Source: Chromatium okenii (GTDB lineage: Bacteria; Pseudomonadota; Gammaproteobacteria; Chromatiales; Chromatiaceae). Taken from it: a stretch of DNA of 64,000 nucleotides. The position numbers were made by a program, and so were the translations under genes. Below are positions 9,218 to 19,152 of this stretch, in pieces (within the stretch, counting starts at the first letter, position 1; every line of letters begins with the position of its first letter). The notes beneath the pieces were generated by a model that saw nothing but the letters and a program-made list of their open reading frames with translations, was not told the origin of the DNA and did not search any database. The stretch spans positions 62,001 to 126,000 of the forward strand of contig NZ_PPGH01000038.1 in the NCBI RefSeq assembly GCF_002958735.1, in the 5' to 3' direction.

Positions 9218-11965
9218 ATGCCATTATCTTGGAATGAAATCAAAGATCGCGCTCTCCAATTTTCGCGGGAATGGGCGGATGAATGCGCAGAAGATGCAGA
9301 AGCCAAATCGTTTTGGGATGGTTTTTTTAATATCTTTGGCGTGAGTCGGCGGCGGCTAGCGAATTTTGAACGGCGCGTAAAAACAGTGGATGGACGCACT
9401 GGTTATATTGATTTGCTGTGGAAAGGCAAGTTGTTGGTTGAACATAAATCACGCGGCAAAAGTTTAGACCGTGCGCATACGCAAGCGACGGATTATTTTC
9501 ACGGCTTGAAAGAACGTGAATTGCCGCATTATGTATTGGTGTGCGATTTTGCGCGGTTTCGGTTGTATGATTTAGAAGAAAATGAACAGCATGATTTTTT
9601 ATTGTCAGAATTGGTCAATCACGTTCATTTATTCGGTTTTATGGCAGGTTATCAAACGGTTGCCTATAAAGAACAAGACCCGATCAATATCAAAGCTGCC
9701 GAGCGCATGGGTTTACTGCATGACCAATTAAAAGCCAGCGGTTATGACGGTCATGCGTTGAAAGTGTATTTAGTGCGGCTGGTGTTTTGTTTATTTGCCG
9801 AACATACCGGCATTTTTGAAGTTAATCAATTTCAAGATTTGATTGAACAACGCACCGCTGAAGATGGACAAGATTTAGCGCAATGGCTGGCAAATTGTTT
9901 TGAAGTATTGAATACGCTAAAAAATAAGCGCCTCACTCGCTTGGATGAACAGCTTGCTGCATTTCCTTATATCAATGGTCATCTATTCACTGAACGCTTG
10001 CCAATAGCAGCTTTTGATCGAGAAATGCGTGATTTATTATTAGAAAGCTGCGCACTGGATTGGGGAAAAATTTCTCCAGCCATTTTTGGTGCATTATTTC
10101 AATCGGTGATGAATGCAACTGAACGCCGTCAACTCGGCGCACATTACACGTCAGAAACTAATATCCTGAAATTAATTCAACCACTATTTTTAGATGATCT
10201 GCGGGCAGAATTTGAAAGGGTAAAATATAATAAGAAAAAACTATTTGCCTTTCAAGAAAAGCTCGCCAAACTTAAATTTCTTGACCCTGCTTGCGGCTGT
10301 GGTAATTTTTTAGTGATTGCTTATCGAGAATTGCGTTTATTGGAATTAGATGTACTACGAGAATTATTTAATGATTCCCGCGATCTTTCTATTGGTGTGG
10401 GCGAATTTAATATCCTGTGCAATGTTAACCAATTTTACGGAATTGAAATTGAGGAATTCCCCGCGCAAATTGCTCAAACTGCGATGTGGTTAATCGATCA
10501 TCAGATGAATCTGTTAATTTCTCAACAGTTTGGACAGTACTATCTACGTATTCCACTGACACATTCAGCGATTATTTGTCATGGCAACGCTTTACAAATT
10601 GATTGGCGTGATGTCATTAAACCTACAGAACTAAATTTTATTCTAGGCAATCCGCCATTTATTGGAAAATCCTATCAATCAACTGCGCAAAAAAAAGATT
10701 TAGCACGTATCTTTCATGACGTGAAAGGTGCTGGAAATTTGGATTTTGTTGCAGCATGGTTCCGTAAAGCAACAGATTACATGACAGATCATCCGGCAAT
10801 TAAAACTGCATTTGTTTCAACCAGTTCAATCATACAAGGCGAGCAAATTGGCTTATTGTGGTCAGATTTATTAAAACGCGGAATTAAAGTTCATTTTGCC
10901 CATCGCACTTTTCAATGGTCAAATGAAGCAAAAGGAAATGCTACTGTGCATTGCGTGATTGTAGGTTTTGCATTACATGACACGACTGAAAAGCGATTAT
11001 TTTATTATAAATCAGTTCACTCTGAGCCACATGAAACTATTGTAGGTCGCATCAATCCTTATTTAGTTGATGCGCCTGATGTGATTGTTGTGCGGCGTAG
11101 CTCCCCAATTTGCTCTGCTCCGAATTTAGTTTATGGGAGTAAACCTGTTGATGGTGGTAATTTCTTGTTTTCTAAAACCGAACGGGATAGTTTTTTAAGT
11201 AAAGAGCCAGCGGCAGCAAATTTTATAAAACAATTTATTGGTAGCGAAGAATTTATTTATAACATTGAGCGTTATTGCCTCTGGTTGATTGATTGTCCTC
11301 CTGAGCAGCTTAAAAAAATGCCGCTCGCGCTGAAACGCATTAATAAAGTTAGACTAATGCGTTTGGATAGCCAAAAAGAATCAACTCGTGAATCTGCTGA
11401 TAATCCAGCAATTTTTACGGAATTAAGGCAACCATCATCGGATTATCTCGTTATTCCTGAAGTGTCAGGAGATCGACGTAAATATATTCCTATGGGAATA
11501 GTATCATCCAATGTTATTGCCAGTAATCTTTTGTATGTGATTCCAAATTCAAATGCTTATCACTTTGGCATTTTGTCTTCAGCAATGCACATGGCTTGGA
11601 TGCGTACTGTGTGCGGACGTCTTGGAAGTAGTTACCGTTATTCAGCAGGTATTGTTTATAACAATTTCCCGTGGCCGGAATCAATCACTGATAAACAGCG
11701 CAATAAAATAGAATTGATGGCGCAGGCGATATTAGATGCACGGGCGCAATCGCCAAATTCATCACTTGCTGCGCTTTATGATCCATTAACGATGCCTGCC
11801 GAATTGGTTAAAGCACATCGCCAATTGGATGCAGCAGTGGATACAGCGTATTCCAAACAGAAATTCATTGGTGATACGGATCGCGTGGCTTTTCTATTCG
11901 AGCGGTATCAACAACTCACTGCGCCGCTTGATCCGCAACAACCGAAACGCAGAAAACGGGGTTAA
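9218..11965 (+). CDS. MmeI-family type IIL restriction-modification enzyme, copy 2
   Basis: A 915-residue paralogue of the gene at 5203, starting at the equivalent ATG. The D-x9-E-H-K nuclease signature, LDPACGCGNF and NPPF motifs are all present. The N-terminal ~460 residues and the C-terminal ~130 are very similar between copies. The segment from about 590 to 780 has many substitutions and small length changes (ISRYCLWLVDCDLVEACRSK versus IERYCLWLIDCPPEQLKKMP), as expected if the two enzymes read different DNA sites. The last ~100 bases of the gene and the following ~50 bases are nearly identical to copy 1. Both genes appear intact, which is unusual for a recent tandem repeat. Confidence 0.9.
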   Translation: MPLSWNEIKDRALQFSREWADECAEDAEAKSFWDGFFNIFGVSRRRLANFERRVKTVDGRTGYIDLLWKGKLLVEHKSRGKSLDRAHTQATDYFHGLKERELPHYVLVCDFARFRLYDLEENEQHDFLLSELVNHVHLFGFMAGYQTVAYKEQDPINIKAAERMGLLHDQLKASGYDGHALKVYLVRLVFCLFAEHTGIFEVNQFQDLIEQRTAEDGQDLAQWLANCFEVLNTLKNKRLTRLDEQLAAFPYINGHLFTERLPIAAFDREMRDLLLESCALDWGKISPAIFGALFQSVMNATERRQLGAHYTSETNILKLIQPLFLDDLRAEFERVKYNKKKLFAFQEKLAKLKFLDPACGCGNFLVIAYRELRLLELDVLRELFNDSRDLSIGVGEFNILCNVNQFYGIEIEEFPAQIAQTAMWLIDHQMNLLISQQFGQYYLRIPLTHSAIICHGNALQIDWRDVIKPTELNFILGNPPFIGKSYQSTAQKKDLARIFHDVKGAGNLDFVAAWFRKATDYMTDHPAIKTAFVSTSSIIQGEQIGLLWSDLLKRGIKVHFAHRTFQWSNEAKGNATVHCVIVGFALHDTTEKRLFYYKSVHSEPHETIVGRINPYLVDAPDVIVVRRSSPICSAPNLVYGSKPVDGGNFLFSKTERDSFLSKEPAAANFIKQFIGSEEFIYNIERYCLWLIDCPPEQLKKMPLALKRINKVRLMRLDSQKESTRESADNPAIFTELRQPSSDYLVIPEVSGDRRKYIPMGIVSSNVIASNLLYVIPNSNAYHFGILSSAMHMAWMRTVCGRLGSSYRYSAGIVYNNFPWPESITDKQRNKIELMAQAILDARAQSPNSSLAALYDPLTMPAELVKAHRQLDAAVDTAYSKQKFIGDTDRVAFLFERYQQLTAPLDPQQPKRRKRG

Positions 11966-11986
11966 TCGGATTTTTGTTGATTGTGG

Positions 11987-12237
11987 TTGACATCTTTTGA
12001 TAAGCGTGTTTTTCTATGTCGCAAGAGGAGTCTAAACCTCGTACAGGCGGAAACGCCCCCGACAGTCAGGCGGTATTTTTTTGCCTGCACAGTTTATAAT
12101 AGTGACTTGTCGGGAGTGGTGGTGAATAACTGAGTAATCAGGAATAGCTGCGCGGTGCCTGTAGCCGTTTAGATCCTCCCGACTGCTTCAAATCTAATTT
12201 GAGGCTTTGCATCTAAGCAAATACAGAGGTCTCCGTA
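11987..12237 (+). promoter_or_regulatory. Structured leader of antirepressor gene 2, C4-antisense-like
   Basis: TTGACA (11987-11992) and TTCTAT (12012-12017) form the candidate promoter. Downstream, GTCGGGAG (12109-12116) pairs perfectly with CTCCCGAC (12176-12183) and encloses an inner AGCTGC/GTAGC hairpin. Two further hairpins follow: CTTCAAAT (12186-12193) with ATTTGAGG (12197-12204), and TTTGC (12206-12210) with GCAAA (12217-12221). Then come a GAGG site and the ATG. The same order of elements occurs before the gene at 28672. Phages P1 and P7 control an antirepressor with the C4 antisense RNA encoded upstream in the same transcript; that parallel is an inference here. A perfect TATAAT at 12095-12100 could be a second promoter. 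Confidence 0.5.
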
Positions 12238-13053
12238 ATGGAAACTTACAATAGCACTTCCGTATTAACCATCACCATGACTTCCCGCGAGATCGCTGAT
12301 CTTGTTGAGAAGCGCCACTCAGACGTTAAACGCACCATTGATATGCTTGTTGCACGCGGCACAATCCTAAAACCGCAAATTGCGTTTTTAGAGGAAATCA
12401 GCAACTTAGGTCTTCCTATTAAGCGCGAGATATACGTCTTCGATCACGCCCATAAGCGCGACTCTTTTATTGTGGTTGCGCAGCTTTCACCTGAGTTTAC
12501 CGCTAAATTAGTAGATCGCTGGCAGGAACTCGAAGCCGCCGCTGCATCAACTCTGCAACAACCATCTATTCAATCTGATGCTTATACGTTGCCCTATCAG
12601 CCAGCAATTGAGATTCAGATTGCTGAATTGGCGATGCGGACATTAAAAATGTCAGATACCAGCAAGATTCGGATGCTCGCGTTACTATGTGAAACGAAGG
12701 GTTCTAAATCGAATTTTCTACCGGATTATGTCGATGAATCACTGGTCAGAGCGATTACTCCGCTATTGAAAGAGATCGGACATCCACTCGGTAGTCAAGT
12801 CGCCAAGAAGGTCAATCCCGCATTGGAAGCAATGGGTATTCTTCAACACCTATCGCGCAAGGGTCGCAATAATGAGATTAAGTGGTTCTGGAATCTCACT
12901 GACGAGGGTTTACAATACGGGCGCAATGAAACCAGCCCGAATAATCCCCGCGAGACCCAGCCGCTCTTTTTCGTGGAGCGTTTCCCTGAGTTATTAAAAC
13001 GATTGGAGGCATATATTGACTCCAACGCATTGCCAGGAACCAACTCTCAATAA
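12238..13053 (+). CDS. Phage regulatory protein with Rha-type N-terminus
   Basis: A 271-residue protein. Residues about 10-100 (TMTSREIADLVEKRHSDVKRTI to YVFDHAHKRDSFIVVAQLSPEFTAKLVDRW) match the Rha family of phage regulatory proteins. The last ~130 residues are almost identical to those of the BRO-N protein encoded at 8212, including the ending SNALPGTNSQ. The N-terminal DNA-binding module has therefore been exchanged while the C-terminal part and the terminator were kept. It follows MmeI-like copy 2 in the same arrangement as gene 1. The shared C-terminal part resembles a small winged-helix or oligomerisation domain, but that is not certain. Confidence 0.8.
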   Translation: METYNSTSVLTITMTSREIADLVEKRHSDVKRTIDMLVARGTILKPQIAFLEEISNLGLPIKREIYVFDHAHKRDSFIVVAQLSPEFTAKLVDRWQELEAAAASTLQQPSIQSDAYTLPYQPAIEIQIAELAMRTLKMSDTSKIRMLALLCETKGSKSNFLPDYVDESLVRAITPLLKEIGHPLGSQVAKKVNPALEAMGILQHLSRKGRNNEIKWFWNLTDEGLQYGRNETSPNNPRETQPLFFVERFPELLKRLEAYIDSNALPGTNSQ

Positions 13054-13068
13054 TCGCCAACGCTGCAT

Positions 13069-13105
13069 AAAACCCGCTCGCTATTGATGTAGTGAGCGGG
13101 TTTTT
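13069..13105 (+). terminator. Terminator after antirepressor gene 2
   Basis: AAAACCCGCTC and GAGCGGGTTTTT form a stem followed by T's. It is a near copy of the terminator at 9092 and marks the right edge of the duplicated units. Confidence 0.85.
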
Positions 13106-13201
13106 AATTTCAGCGGCATCAGTAAATCATTGCGCTGATCATTATTCAGTGTAAAGTATTGAGTTCGATCATCCATTTATCAACCGATAACGGAGTCAAT
13201 C

Positions 13202-14389
13202 ATGCCTATTAAACAAGTGATGACTGAATGCGAAAAGCCCGTCAAAGTTTGGACTGATGATCTTGATTCGACCGCCCGTCAGCAATTGCTGAATATCTCC
13301 AAATTGCCATTTATTCATCATCACGTTGCGGCAATGCCCGATGTTCATGCTGGAATTGGCGCGACGATTGGCAGTGTCATTGCGACGCATCAAGCGATTA
13401 TTCCCGCTGCGGTTGGCGTTGATATTGGTTGTGGCATGGCAGCAGTGCGCACGTCATTAACTGCCGAACACATTGATGAGCGCGTCTTAAAAAAGGTCTT
13501 CGATCAAATTAGCCGCGATGTTCCCGTTGGTCGTGGACAACATCGTGATGAACGCGCTTTGAATGAAGCGGCAATGCCATTTGCTGCGCCGTTACAAACC
13601 ATGACCGAAAAACATCCGCAATTGCTCAAAGCATTCGGGCGCTTTTCCAATTGGATAAATCAAATGGGTACGCTGGGCGGCGGCAATCATTTTATTGAAA
13701 TTTGTTTAGATGAAGCCGGTCAAGTGTGGATCATGCTGCATTCTGGAAGTCGTGGCATTGGCAATGCGATTGGGAACTATTTTATTGAATTGGCGCGGCG
13801 CGATATGGAACGTTGGTTTATTCAACTTCCCGACCGCGATTTAGCGTATTTTCCAGAAGGCAGTGAACATTTTGATGATTACGTTGCGGCAGTATCTTGG
13901 GCGCAATCCTATGCGCGTGAAAACCGCGATCAAATGATGACTTTAGTATTAGCGGCACTGGCGCGTCATTTGCCAGTATTTAATGTGACGACCGAGGTTG
14001 TGAATTGCCATCACAATTACGTTGCGCGTGAACATCATTATCAAGCCGATGTTTGGGTGACGCGCAAAGGCGCAATTCGAGCGCGAGCAGGCGATTTGGG
14101 CATCATTCCCGGCAGCATGGGGGCACGCAGTTACATTGTGCGCGGATTGGGAAATCCTGAGAGTTTTCAATCCTGTGCGCATGGAGCGGGACGGCGCATG
14201 AGTCGCACTGCCGCCGAGCGCCAATTCACGACGGCGGATTTAGCCACGCAAACGGAAGGCGTGATTTGCCGCAAAGACAAGGGCGTTCTCGATGAAATTC
14301 CCAGTGCTTACAAGGACATCGATCAAGTGATGGCGAATCAGTCCGATTTGGTCGAAATCGTGCACCGGCTCAAACAGTTGTCTGCGTAA
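13202..14389 (+). CDS. rtcB: RtcB-family RNA ligase
   Basis: A 395-residue RtcB. The family joins 2',3'-cyclic phosphate or 3'-phosphate RNA ends to 5'-OH ends using GTP and Mn2+, and repairs tRNA or rRNA. Visible signatures include MPDVHAGIGATIGSVIA, the metal-binding DIGCGMAAV, GGGNHFIE, HSGSRGIGN, NCHHNYV, and the guanylated-histidine region SCAHGAGRRMSR. The length is that of the short bacterial form. No archease or rtcA gene is adjacent. It begins about 95 bases after the restriction island and ends five bases before the bioF remnant. Confidence 0.93.
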   Translation: MPIKQVMTECEKPVKVWTDDLDSTARQQLLNISKLPFIHHHVAAMPDVHAGIGATIGSVIATHQAIIPAAVGVDIGCGMAAVRTSLTAEHIDERVLKKVFDQISRDVPVGRGQHRDERALNEAAMPFAAPLQTMTEKHPQLLKAFGRFSNWINQMGTLGGGNHFIEICLDEAGQVWIMLHSGSRGIGNAIGNYFIELARRDMERWFIQLPDRDLAYFPEGSEHFDDYVAAVSWAQSYARENRDQMMTLVLAALARHLPVFNVTTEVVNCHHNYVAREHHYQADVWVTRKGAIRARAGDLGIIPGSMGARSYIVRGLGNPESFQSCAHGAGRRMSRTAAERQFTTADLATQTEGVICRKDKGVLDEIPSAYKDIDQVMANQSDLVEIVHRLKQLSA

Positions 14390-14393
14390 AAGG

Positions 14394-15558
14394 ATGAAAG
14401 ATCAATCACTTATCGCCGATTTACGCGCCCAACTTGCTGCGCAGAAAACGGCGCATTTGTATCGCCGTCGCCGCATTCAAGACGCGCCAGCGCAGCCGCA
14501 TGGCAGCAGCGATGGGCGGTCGTGCTGAGTTTTTGCAGCAATGATTATCTCGGTTTGGCCAATCATCCCGACGTGATTGCGGCGTTGCAGCACGGCGCAG
14601 CGCGTTGGGGCGTGGGCAGCGGCGCGGCGCATTTGGTCAACGGTCACACGGCAGCGCATCACGCGCTGGAAGAAGCGTTGGCAGAATTTACTGGCAACCG
14701 CGAGTGCTTTTATTTTCAACGGGTTACATGGCAAATCTCGGCGTGATTACAGCACTGACCGGACGCGGCGACACGCTGTTTCAAGACGGCTCAATCACGC
14801 TTCGCTGCTCGATGGAGCGCAACTAGCTCGCGCCACGCTGCGCCGTTATCCGCACTGCAACATCAATGAACTCAATCAGTTAATTGCAAAAGACCCGCCG
14901 CGTTAATTGCCACTGACGGCGTATTCAGCATGGACGGCGATCTCGCGCCGCTGCCTGCGCTGATGCAGATTGCCGTGACGCTGGCGCGTGGTTGCTGATT
15001 GATGATGCGCACGGATTTGGTGTGCTGGGGCGCGGCGGCGCGGCTCGCTGCATCATTTTGGGTTGAACGCGACGAAACGACGGTCGTGATGGGAACGTGG
15101 GCAAAGCATTTGGCACGTTCGGCGCATTTGTCGCTGGCGCGGAGGAAGTGATTGAAACGCTGATTCAACGCGCCCGCAGTTACATTTTCACCACTGCCAT
15201 GCCGCCCGCGCTCGCCGAAGCGACTCGCGTGAGTTTGCGGCTGGCCGAGCGTGAAGATTGGCGACGCGAACAGTTGCAGACATTGATTGCGCGATTTCGG
15301 CACGGCGCAGCGCAATTGGATTTGCCGCTGGCGAATTCATTCACGCCGATTCAACCGTTGCTGGTCGGGACTGCCGAGCTGGCGCTGGCGTGGAGTCAAC
15401 AACTTGAAACAGTGGGGATTTTGGTCAGTGCGATTCGTCCGCCGACGGTTCCGGCAGGCACTGCGCGGCTGCGCATCACGCTCTCTGCGGCACATTCGGA
15501 AACTGATGTCGATCGGCTGTTGACTGCGTTGGCAGCGATTCAACTGCCGCCGGATTGA
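14394..15558 (+). pseudogene. bioF: 8-amino-7-oxononanoate synthase, multiply frameshifted
   Basis: BioF condenses pimeloyl-thioester with alanine in biotin synthesis. The whole gene can be followed, but only by changing frame at least seven times. Recognisable blocks in order are [14 protein letters not shown] (14394), [18 protein letters not shown] (14522), [15 protein letters not shown] (about 14710), [15 protein letters not shown] (about 14790), ATDGVFSMDGDLAPLP (about 14908), WLLIDDAHGFGVLG (14989) and [17 protein letters not shown] to the stop (15097-15558). The PLP-lysine segment normally reads 'GTLGKAFG' and survives in part. No other gene of the biotin pathway is nearby. So many shifts mean either a true pseudogene or a badly called stretch. 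Confidence 0.85.
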
Positions 15559-15582
15559 CGAATCAATAAACGCGACACACAC

Positions 15583-15612
15583 AAAAACAGCGATCAAATG
15601 ATCGCTGTTTTT
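15583..15612. terminator. Bidirectional terminator after bioF
   Basis: AAAAACAGCGATCA (15583-15596) pairs perfectly with TGATCGCTGTTTTT (15599-15612). It can end the bioF transcript on the plus strand and that of the tRNA on the minus strand. Confidence 0.85.
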
Positions 15613-15622
15613 GTTGGATATT

Positions 15623-15697
15623 TGGAGCGGGAAACGAGGCTCGAACTCGCGACCCCAACCTTGGCAAGGTTGTGCTCTACCACTGAGCTATTCCCGC
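15623..15697 (-). tRNA. tRNA-Gly (GCC anticodon)
   Basis: On the minus strand the sequence begins GCGGGAATAGCTCAGTGGTA, followed by an anticodon arm with the loop around GCC, a T-arm with GAGTTCGAGCCTC, the acceptor partner TTCCCGC, a T discriminator and an encoded CCA. The acceptor stem GCGGGAA/TTCCCGC is perfect. GCC reads GGC/GGU glycine codons. It lies alone between the bioF remnant and hemA. Confidence 0.97.
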
Positions 15698-15938
15698 GTT
15701 AAGAGCCCGCAATTCTAGTGGCTTTTCAGAATCTGTCAACTGTTGAAAAACAATTTTTACAGCGCCAGCAAATTGTCATTGCGGTATTTTGACACGGTTG
15801 CAACTGCGCCTGATAATTTTTTAGCCTGAAAATTGTTAGCATTACGTTGTTTTGCGTCACGGGCCAATCGCCGGGAAAGACCGGCTCTCATTCAAAACTG
15901 CCGCCCTGCACGGCAGAGTTTCAACCGGAGAAATGTTA

Positions 15939-17216
15939 ATGAAGCTGCTTGTTCTCGGACTCAACCATAAGACTGCCCCGATTGACATCCGCGAGCGGGT
16001 GGCTTTTGGCCCAGACATCATCGCGGGTGCACTGCGCGATTTGACCAAATGCGCCGGTGTGCGTGAGGGCGTCATTCTTTCCACCTGCAACCGTACTGAG
16101 CTGTATTGCGCGACGCAGGACGGCGCAGAAGACACCATTCGCCACTGGTTGAGCGGATTTCACGGTGTGGAACACGAGCGGATGAATCCGTTTCTCTACG
16201 CCCACGCCGAACGCGATGCCGTGATTCATCTGCTGCGCGTGTCGAGCGGCTTGGATTCGCTGGTGCTCGGCGAGCCGCAAATTCTCGGTCAAGTCAAAGC
16301 CGCATATCAAACCGCGACCGATTGCGCTGCGACCGGCAAACTGCTGGGGCGCTTGTTTCAGCACACTTTCTCTGTGGCAAAAACGGTGCGAACCGAAACC
16401 GCCATCGGCAGCAGTCCGGTGTCGGTCGCGTTCGCTGCGGTCAATTTAGCGCGACAGATTTTCAGCGATCTGTCGCAGCAAACCGCGCTGCTGATTGGCG
16501 CCGGTGAAACGATTGAACTGGCAGCACGGCATCTGCATCACAACGGCGTCGGGCGCATCATCGTTGCCAATCGCACCGTCGAACGTGCTCACGATCTCGC
16601 TGCCCAGTTCGACGGTTTTGCCATTTCGCTGTCGGAAATTGCCAACCATCTGCCGGAAGCCGACATCGTGATTGCGTCCACCGCCAGCCCGCTGCCGGTG
16701 CTCGGCAAGGGCACGGTGGAGCGGGCGCTGAAGAAGCGCAAACATCGCCCGATTTTCATGGTGGACATCGCGGTTCCGCGTGACATCGAGCCGGAAGTCG
16801 GTGAATTGGATGACGTTTATCTGTACACCATCGACGATTTGCAGGGCGTGATTGACGAAGGTCTGCGCTCGCGGCAGGCGGCAGCGGAACAGGCGGAAGA
16901 AATCATCGCGTTTCATTCCGGCGAATTTATGGCGTGGCTGCGTTCGCTCGATGCCGCTGGGCTGATTCAGGATTACCGGCAACGCGCCGAGGAATTGCGC
17001 GATGAAGTGCTCAACCGCGCCCAGCGCCAGCTCGACGCCGGTAAATCGCCGAGCGAAGTGTTGAGTTTTCTCGCGCACACGCTCACCAACAAATTGCTCC
17101 ATGCGCCCAGCTCACGCTTGCGGCAAGCGGCACGGGATGGTGACGCAGAAATCCTCGACGCAGCCAACGAGCTGTTTCAACTCGATCAAACTCGCGCTTC
17201 AGCGACGGCATCATGA
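15939..17216 (+). CDS. hemA: Glutamyl-tRNA reductase
   Basis: A 425-residue enzyme that reduces Glu-tRNA(Glu) to glutamate-1-semialdehyde, the first committed step of C5 tetrapyrrole synthesis. The catalytic cysteine is Cys50 in [10 protein letters not shown] nucleotide-binding region ([28 protein letters not shown]) and a helical dimerisation tail complete the standard architecture. The start at 15939 ([14 protein letters not shown]) fits the family and has GGAG upstream; frames starting earlier add an unrelated extension. Its stop overlaps prfA by four bases (ATGA), the common hemA-prfA arrangement. Confidence 0.96.
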   Translation: MKLLVLGLNHKTAPIDIRERVAFGPDIIAGALRDLTKCAGVREGVILSTCNRTELYCATQDGAEDTIRHWLSGFHGVEHERMNPFLYAHAERDAVIHLLRVSSGLDSLVLGEPQILGQVKAAYQTATDCAATGKLLGRLFQHTFSVAKTVRTETAIGSSPVSVAFAAVNLARQIFSDLSQQTALLIGAGETIELAARHLHHNGVGRIIVANRTVERAHDLAAQFDGFAISLSEIANHLPEADIVIASTASPLPVLGKGTVERALKKRKHRPIFMVDIAVPRDIEPEVGELDDVYLYTIDDLQGVIDEGLRSRQAAAEQAEEIIAFHSGEFMAWLRSLDAAGLIQDYRQRAEELRDEVLNRAQRQLDAGKSPSEVLSFLAHTLTNKLLHAPSSRLRQAARDGDAEILDAANELFQLDQTRASATAS

Positions 17217-18292
17217 ATCCATCCATTCGCAGCAAGCTGGAGCGGATTGCCGAGCGTTTCAGTGAGGTGATGGCGCTGTTGTCGGAGGCGGACACGCAAA
17301 CCGATCAAAATCGGTTTCGGGATTTGGGGCGGGAATACGCGCAGCTCGAACCGCTGATGACCTGTTATCGCCGCTATTTAGATGCCGAGCGTGATCTAGC
17401 GGCTGCCGAGGAGATGTTGGCGGATGCAGAATTGGCGGCGCTGGCGCGGGATGAAATCGCGGAAATAGACACGCAGCGAGCGACGTTAGAAGCAGAATTG
17501 CAGCAGTTATTGATTCCGCCCGATCCGAACGACCAGTGCAACAGCTTTCTGGAAATTCGCGCTGGCACGGGCGGCGCAGAGGCAGCGTTATTTGCGGCGG
17601 ATTTGTTGCGAATGTATTTGCGTTATGCCGAAACGCTCGGCTGGCGCACCGAACAGGTTTCAGAAAGTGCCGGAGAATTAGGCGGTTATAAAGAAGTGGT
17701 GATTCGCATCAGCGGCAACGGCGTCTTTTCGCGGTTGAAATTCGAGCCGGGCGCACATCGCGTCCAGCGTGTGCCAGAAACCGAATCGCAGGGGCGCGTC
17801 CACACTTCCGCGTGCACGGTCGCAGTGCTGCCCGAAGCAGAAGCGATTGATGCGATTGATATAAATCCGAACGATTTGCGCACCGATACTTATCGCGCTT
17901 CTGGCGCTGGCGGTCAGCACATCAATAAAACCGACTCCGCAATCCGCATCACGCACATTCCCAGCGGGATCGTGGTCGAATGTCAGGAAGAGCGTTCGCA
18001 GCACAAAAACCGCGCTCGTGCGATGTCGCTGCTACATGCCAAATTGCTGGCGGGAGCGCGAGAAACACAGGCATCGGAACAGTCGGAATCGCGCAAATTA
18101 CAAGTCGGCAGCGGCGACCGTTCTGAACGTATTCGTACCTATAATTTTCCGCAAAATCGCCTGACCGATCATCGCATTAACCTGACGTTGTATAAGCTCG
18201 ATGAAATTATGGCGGGGCAATTGGATCAAGTGATTGATCCGTTATTGACGGAATATCGCACTGAGCAACTGGCAGCAATGATGGGCAATTAA
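17213..18292 (+). CDS. prfA: Peptide chain release factor 1
   Basis: A 359-residue release factor that reads UAA and UAG stop codons. The peptidyl-hydrolysis motif GGQ lies in [17 protein letters not shown] and the stop-codon-reading PxT motif is in [20 protein letters not shown]. Length and sequence match bacterial RF1. It is translationally coupled to hemA. prmC, which methylates the GGQ glutamine and often follows prfA, is absent; a strong terminator follows instead. Confidence 0.97.
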   Translation: MNPSIRSKLERIAERFSEVMALLSEADTQTDQNRFRDLGREYAQLEPLMTCYRRYLDAERDLAAAEEMLADAELAALARDEIAEIDTQRATLEAELQQLLIPPDPNDQCNSFLEIRAGTGGAEAALFAADLLRMYLRYAETLGWRTEQVSESAGELGGYKEVVIRISGNGVFSRLKFEPGAHRVQRVPETESQGRVHTSACTVAVLPEAEAIDAIDINPNDLRTDTYRASGAGGQHINKTDSAIRITHIPSGIVVECQEERSQHKNRARAMSLLHAKLLAGARETQASEQSESRKLQVGSGDRSERIRTYNFPQNRLTDHRINLTLYKLDEIMAGQLDQVIDPLLTEYRTEQLAAMMGN

Positions 18293-18314
18293 AATAATCC
18301 ATTCGCTGCACAAT

Positions 18315-18347
18315 AAAAAACCCCGACTGATGCAGTCGGGGTTTTTG
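18315..18347 (+). terminator. Terminator of hemA-prfA
   Basis: AAAAAACCCCGACTG pairs with CAGTCGGGGTTTTT over a three-base loop. The A/T flanks allow it to serve the convergent gene at 18378 as well. Confidence 0.9.
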
Positions 18348-18377
18348 TTATTCAGCGTGGTAACGCTGGGACGAAGT

Positions 18378-19049
18378 TTAATCGTCGCTCATAATGCCAA
18401 GAATCTGCAACAAACTGATAAAGATGTTGAAGATGCTCAGATAAATGCCATAGGTTGCCATGATGTAGTTGGTTTCTTCACCGCGAGCGATGCGTCCAGT
18501 GTCAATCAAAATAAAGCCGCTCATCAGCAAAATAATCGCCGATGAAATGGCTAATGACAGCGCAGGCATGTGCAGGAAGATATTAGCAATCGCCGCAATC
18601 ATTACCACCATCATTCCGGCGAATACGAAACCCGCCATAAAACTGAAATCACGTTTGGTCGTGAGCGCGTAACCGGACAAGCCGAGGAAAATCGCTGCCG
18701 TGCCGCTAAACGCCAATCCGACGATTTGGCCGCCATTCGGCAGCGCCAGATATTGCGTCAGGATTGCGCCGAGTCCAAAGCCCAACAAACCAGTAATCGC
18801 AAAAATCACGCCGACACCAGACGCTGAATTGGCGGCTTTGGGCAGCACGAAAATTCCTAGCAGCATCGACACGATCACTGCGGCGAGATACGTCCAAGCT
18901 GGCATGGCCAACATGATGGATAGAAATGCGGTGAACGCACTGAAACCCAGCGTTGCTGCCAGCAACATGTAGGTGTTTTTCAGTACGCGGTTGGCGCTGG
19001 TGGCGAGCACCTGCGGGTTACGCACCGCAAAATTGTCTTGATTTATCAT
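18378..19049 (-). CDS. Bax inhibitor-1/YccA family membrane protein
   Basis: A 223-residue protein with about seven hydrophobic segments covering most of its length (MLAATLGFSAFTAFLSIML, YLAAVIVSMLLGIFVL, VIFAITGLLGFGLGAIL and so on). The C-terminal segment MATYGIYLSIFNIFISLLQILG, ending with acidic residues, is diagnostic of the BI-1/YccA/YbhL family. Relatives include YccA, which interacts with FtsH, and calcium-leak channels. The exact role here is not predictable. An AGGAG site precedes the ATG, and the gene appears monocistronic. Confidence 0.92.
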   Translation of the reverse strand: MINQDNFAVRNPQVLATSANRVLKNTYMLLAATLGFSAFTAFLSIMLAMPAWTYLAAVIVSMLLGIFVLPKAANSASGVGVIFAITGLLGFGLGAILTQYLALPNGGQIVGLAFSGTAAIFLGLSGYALTTKRDFSFMAGFVFAGMMVVMIAAIANIFLHMPALSLAISSAIILLMSGFILIDTGRIARGEETNYIMATYGIYLSIFNIFISLLQILGIMSDD

Positions 19050-19152
19050 ACAAATAGCTCCTGAGTTTTAGATTAAACAGTGAATGAAAAAGTTCTTGAC
19101 GGCGAGGATTTATGGGCAATTTGCCGCAAAACCAAGAGGCTGGCTGGCGCGT

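Noticed and set aside
5203..13053. Intact prophage in the 5-13 kb island
   Set aside because: Only antirepressor-like genes are phage-related; no integrase, capsid, terminase or lysis genes are present.
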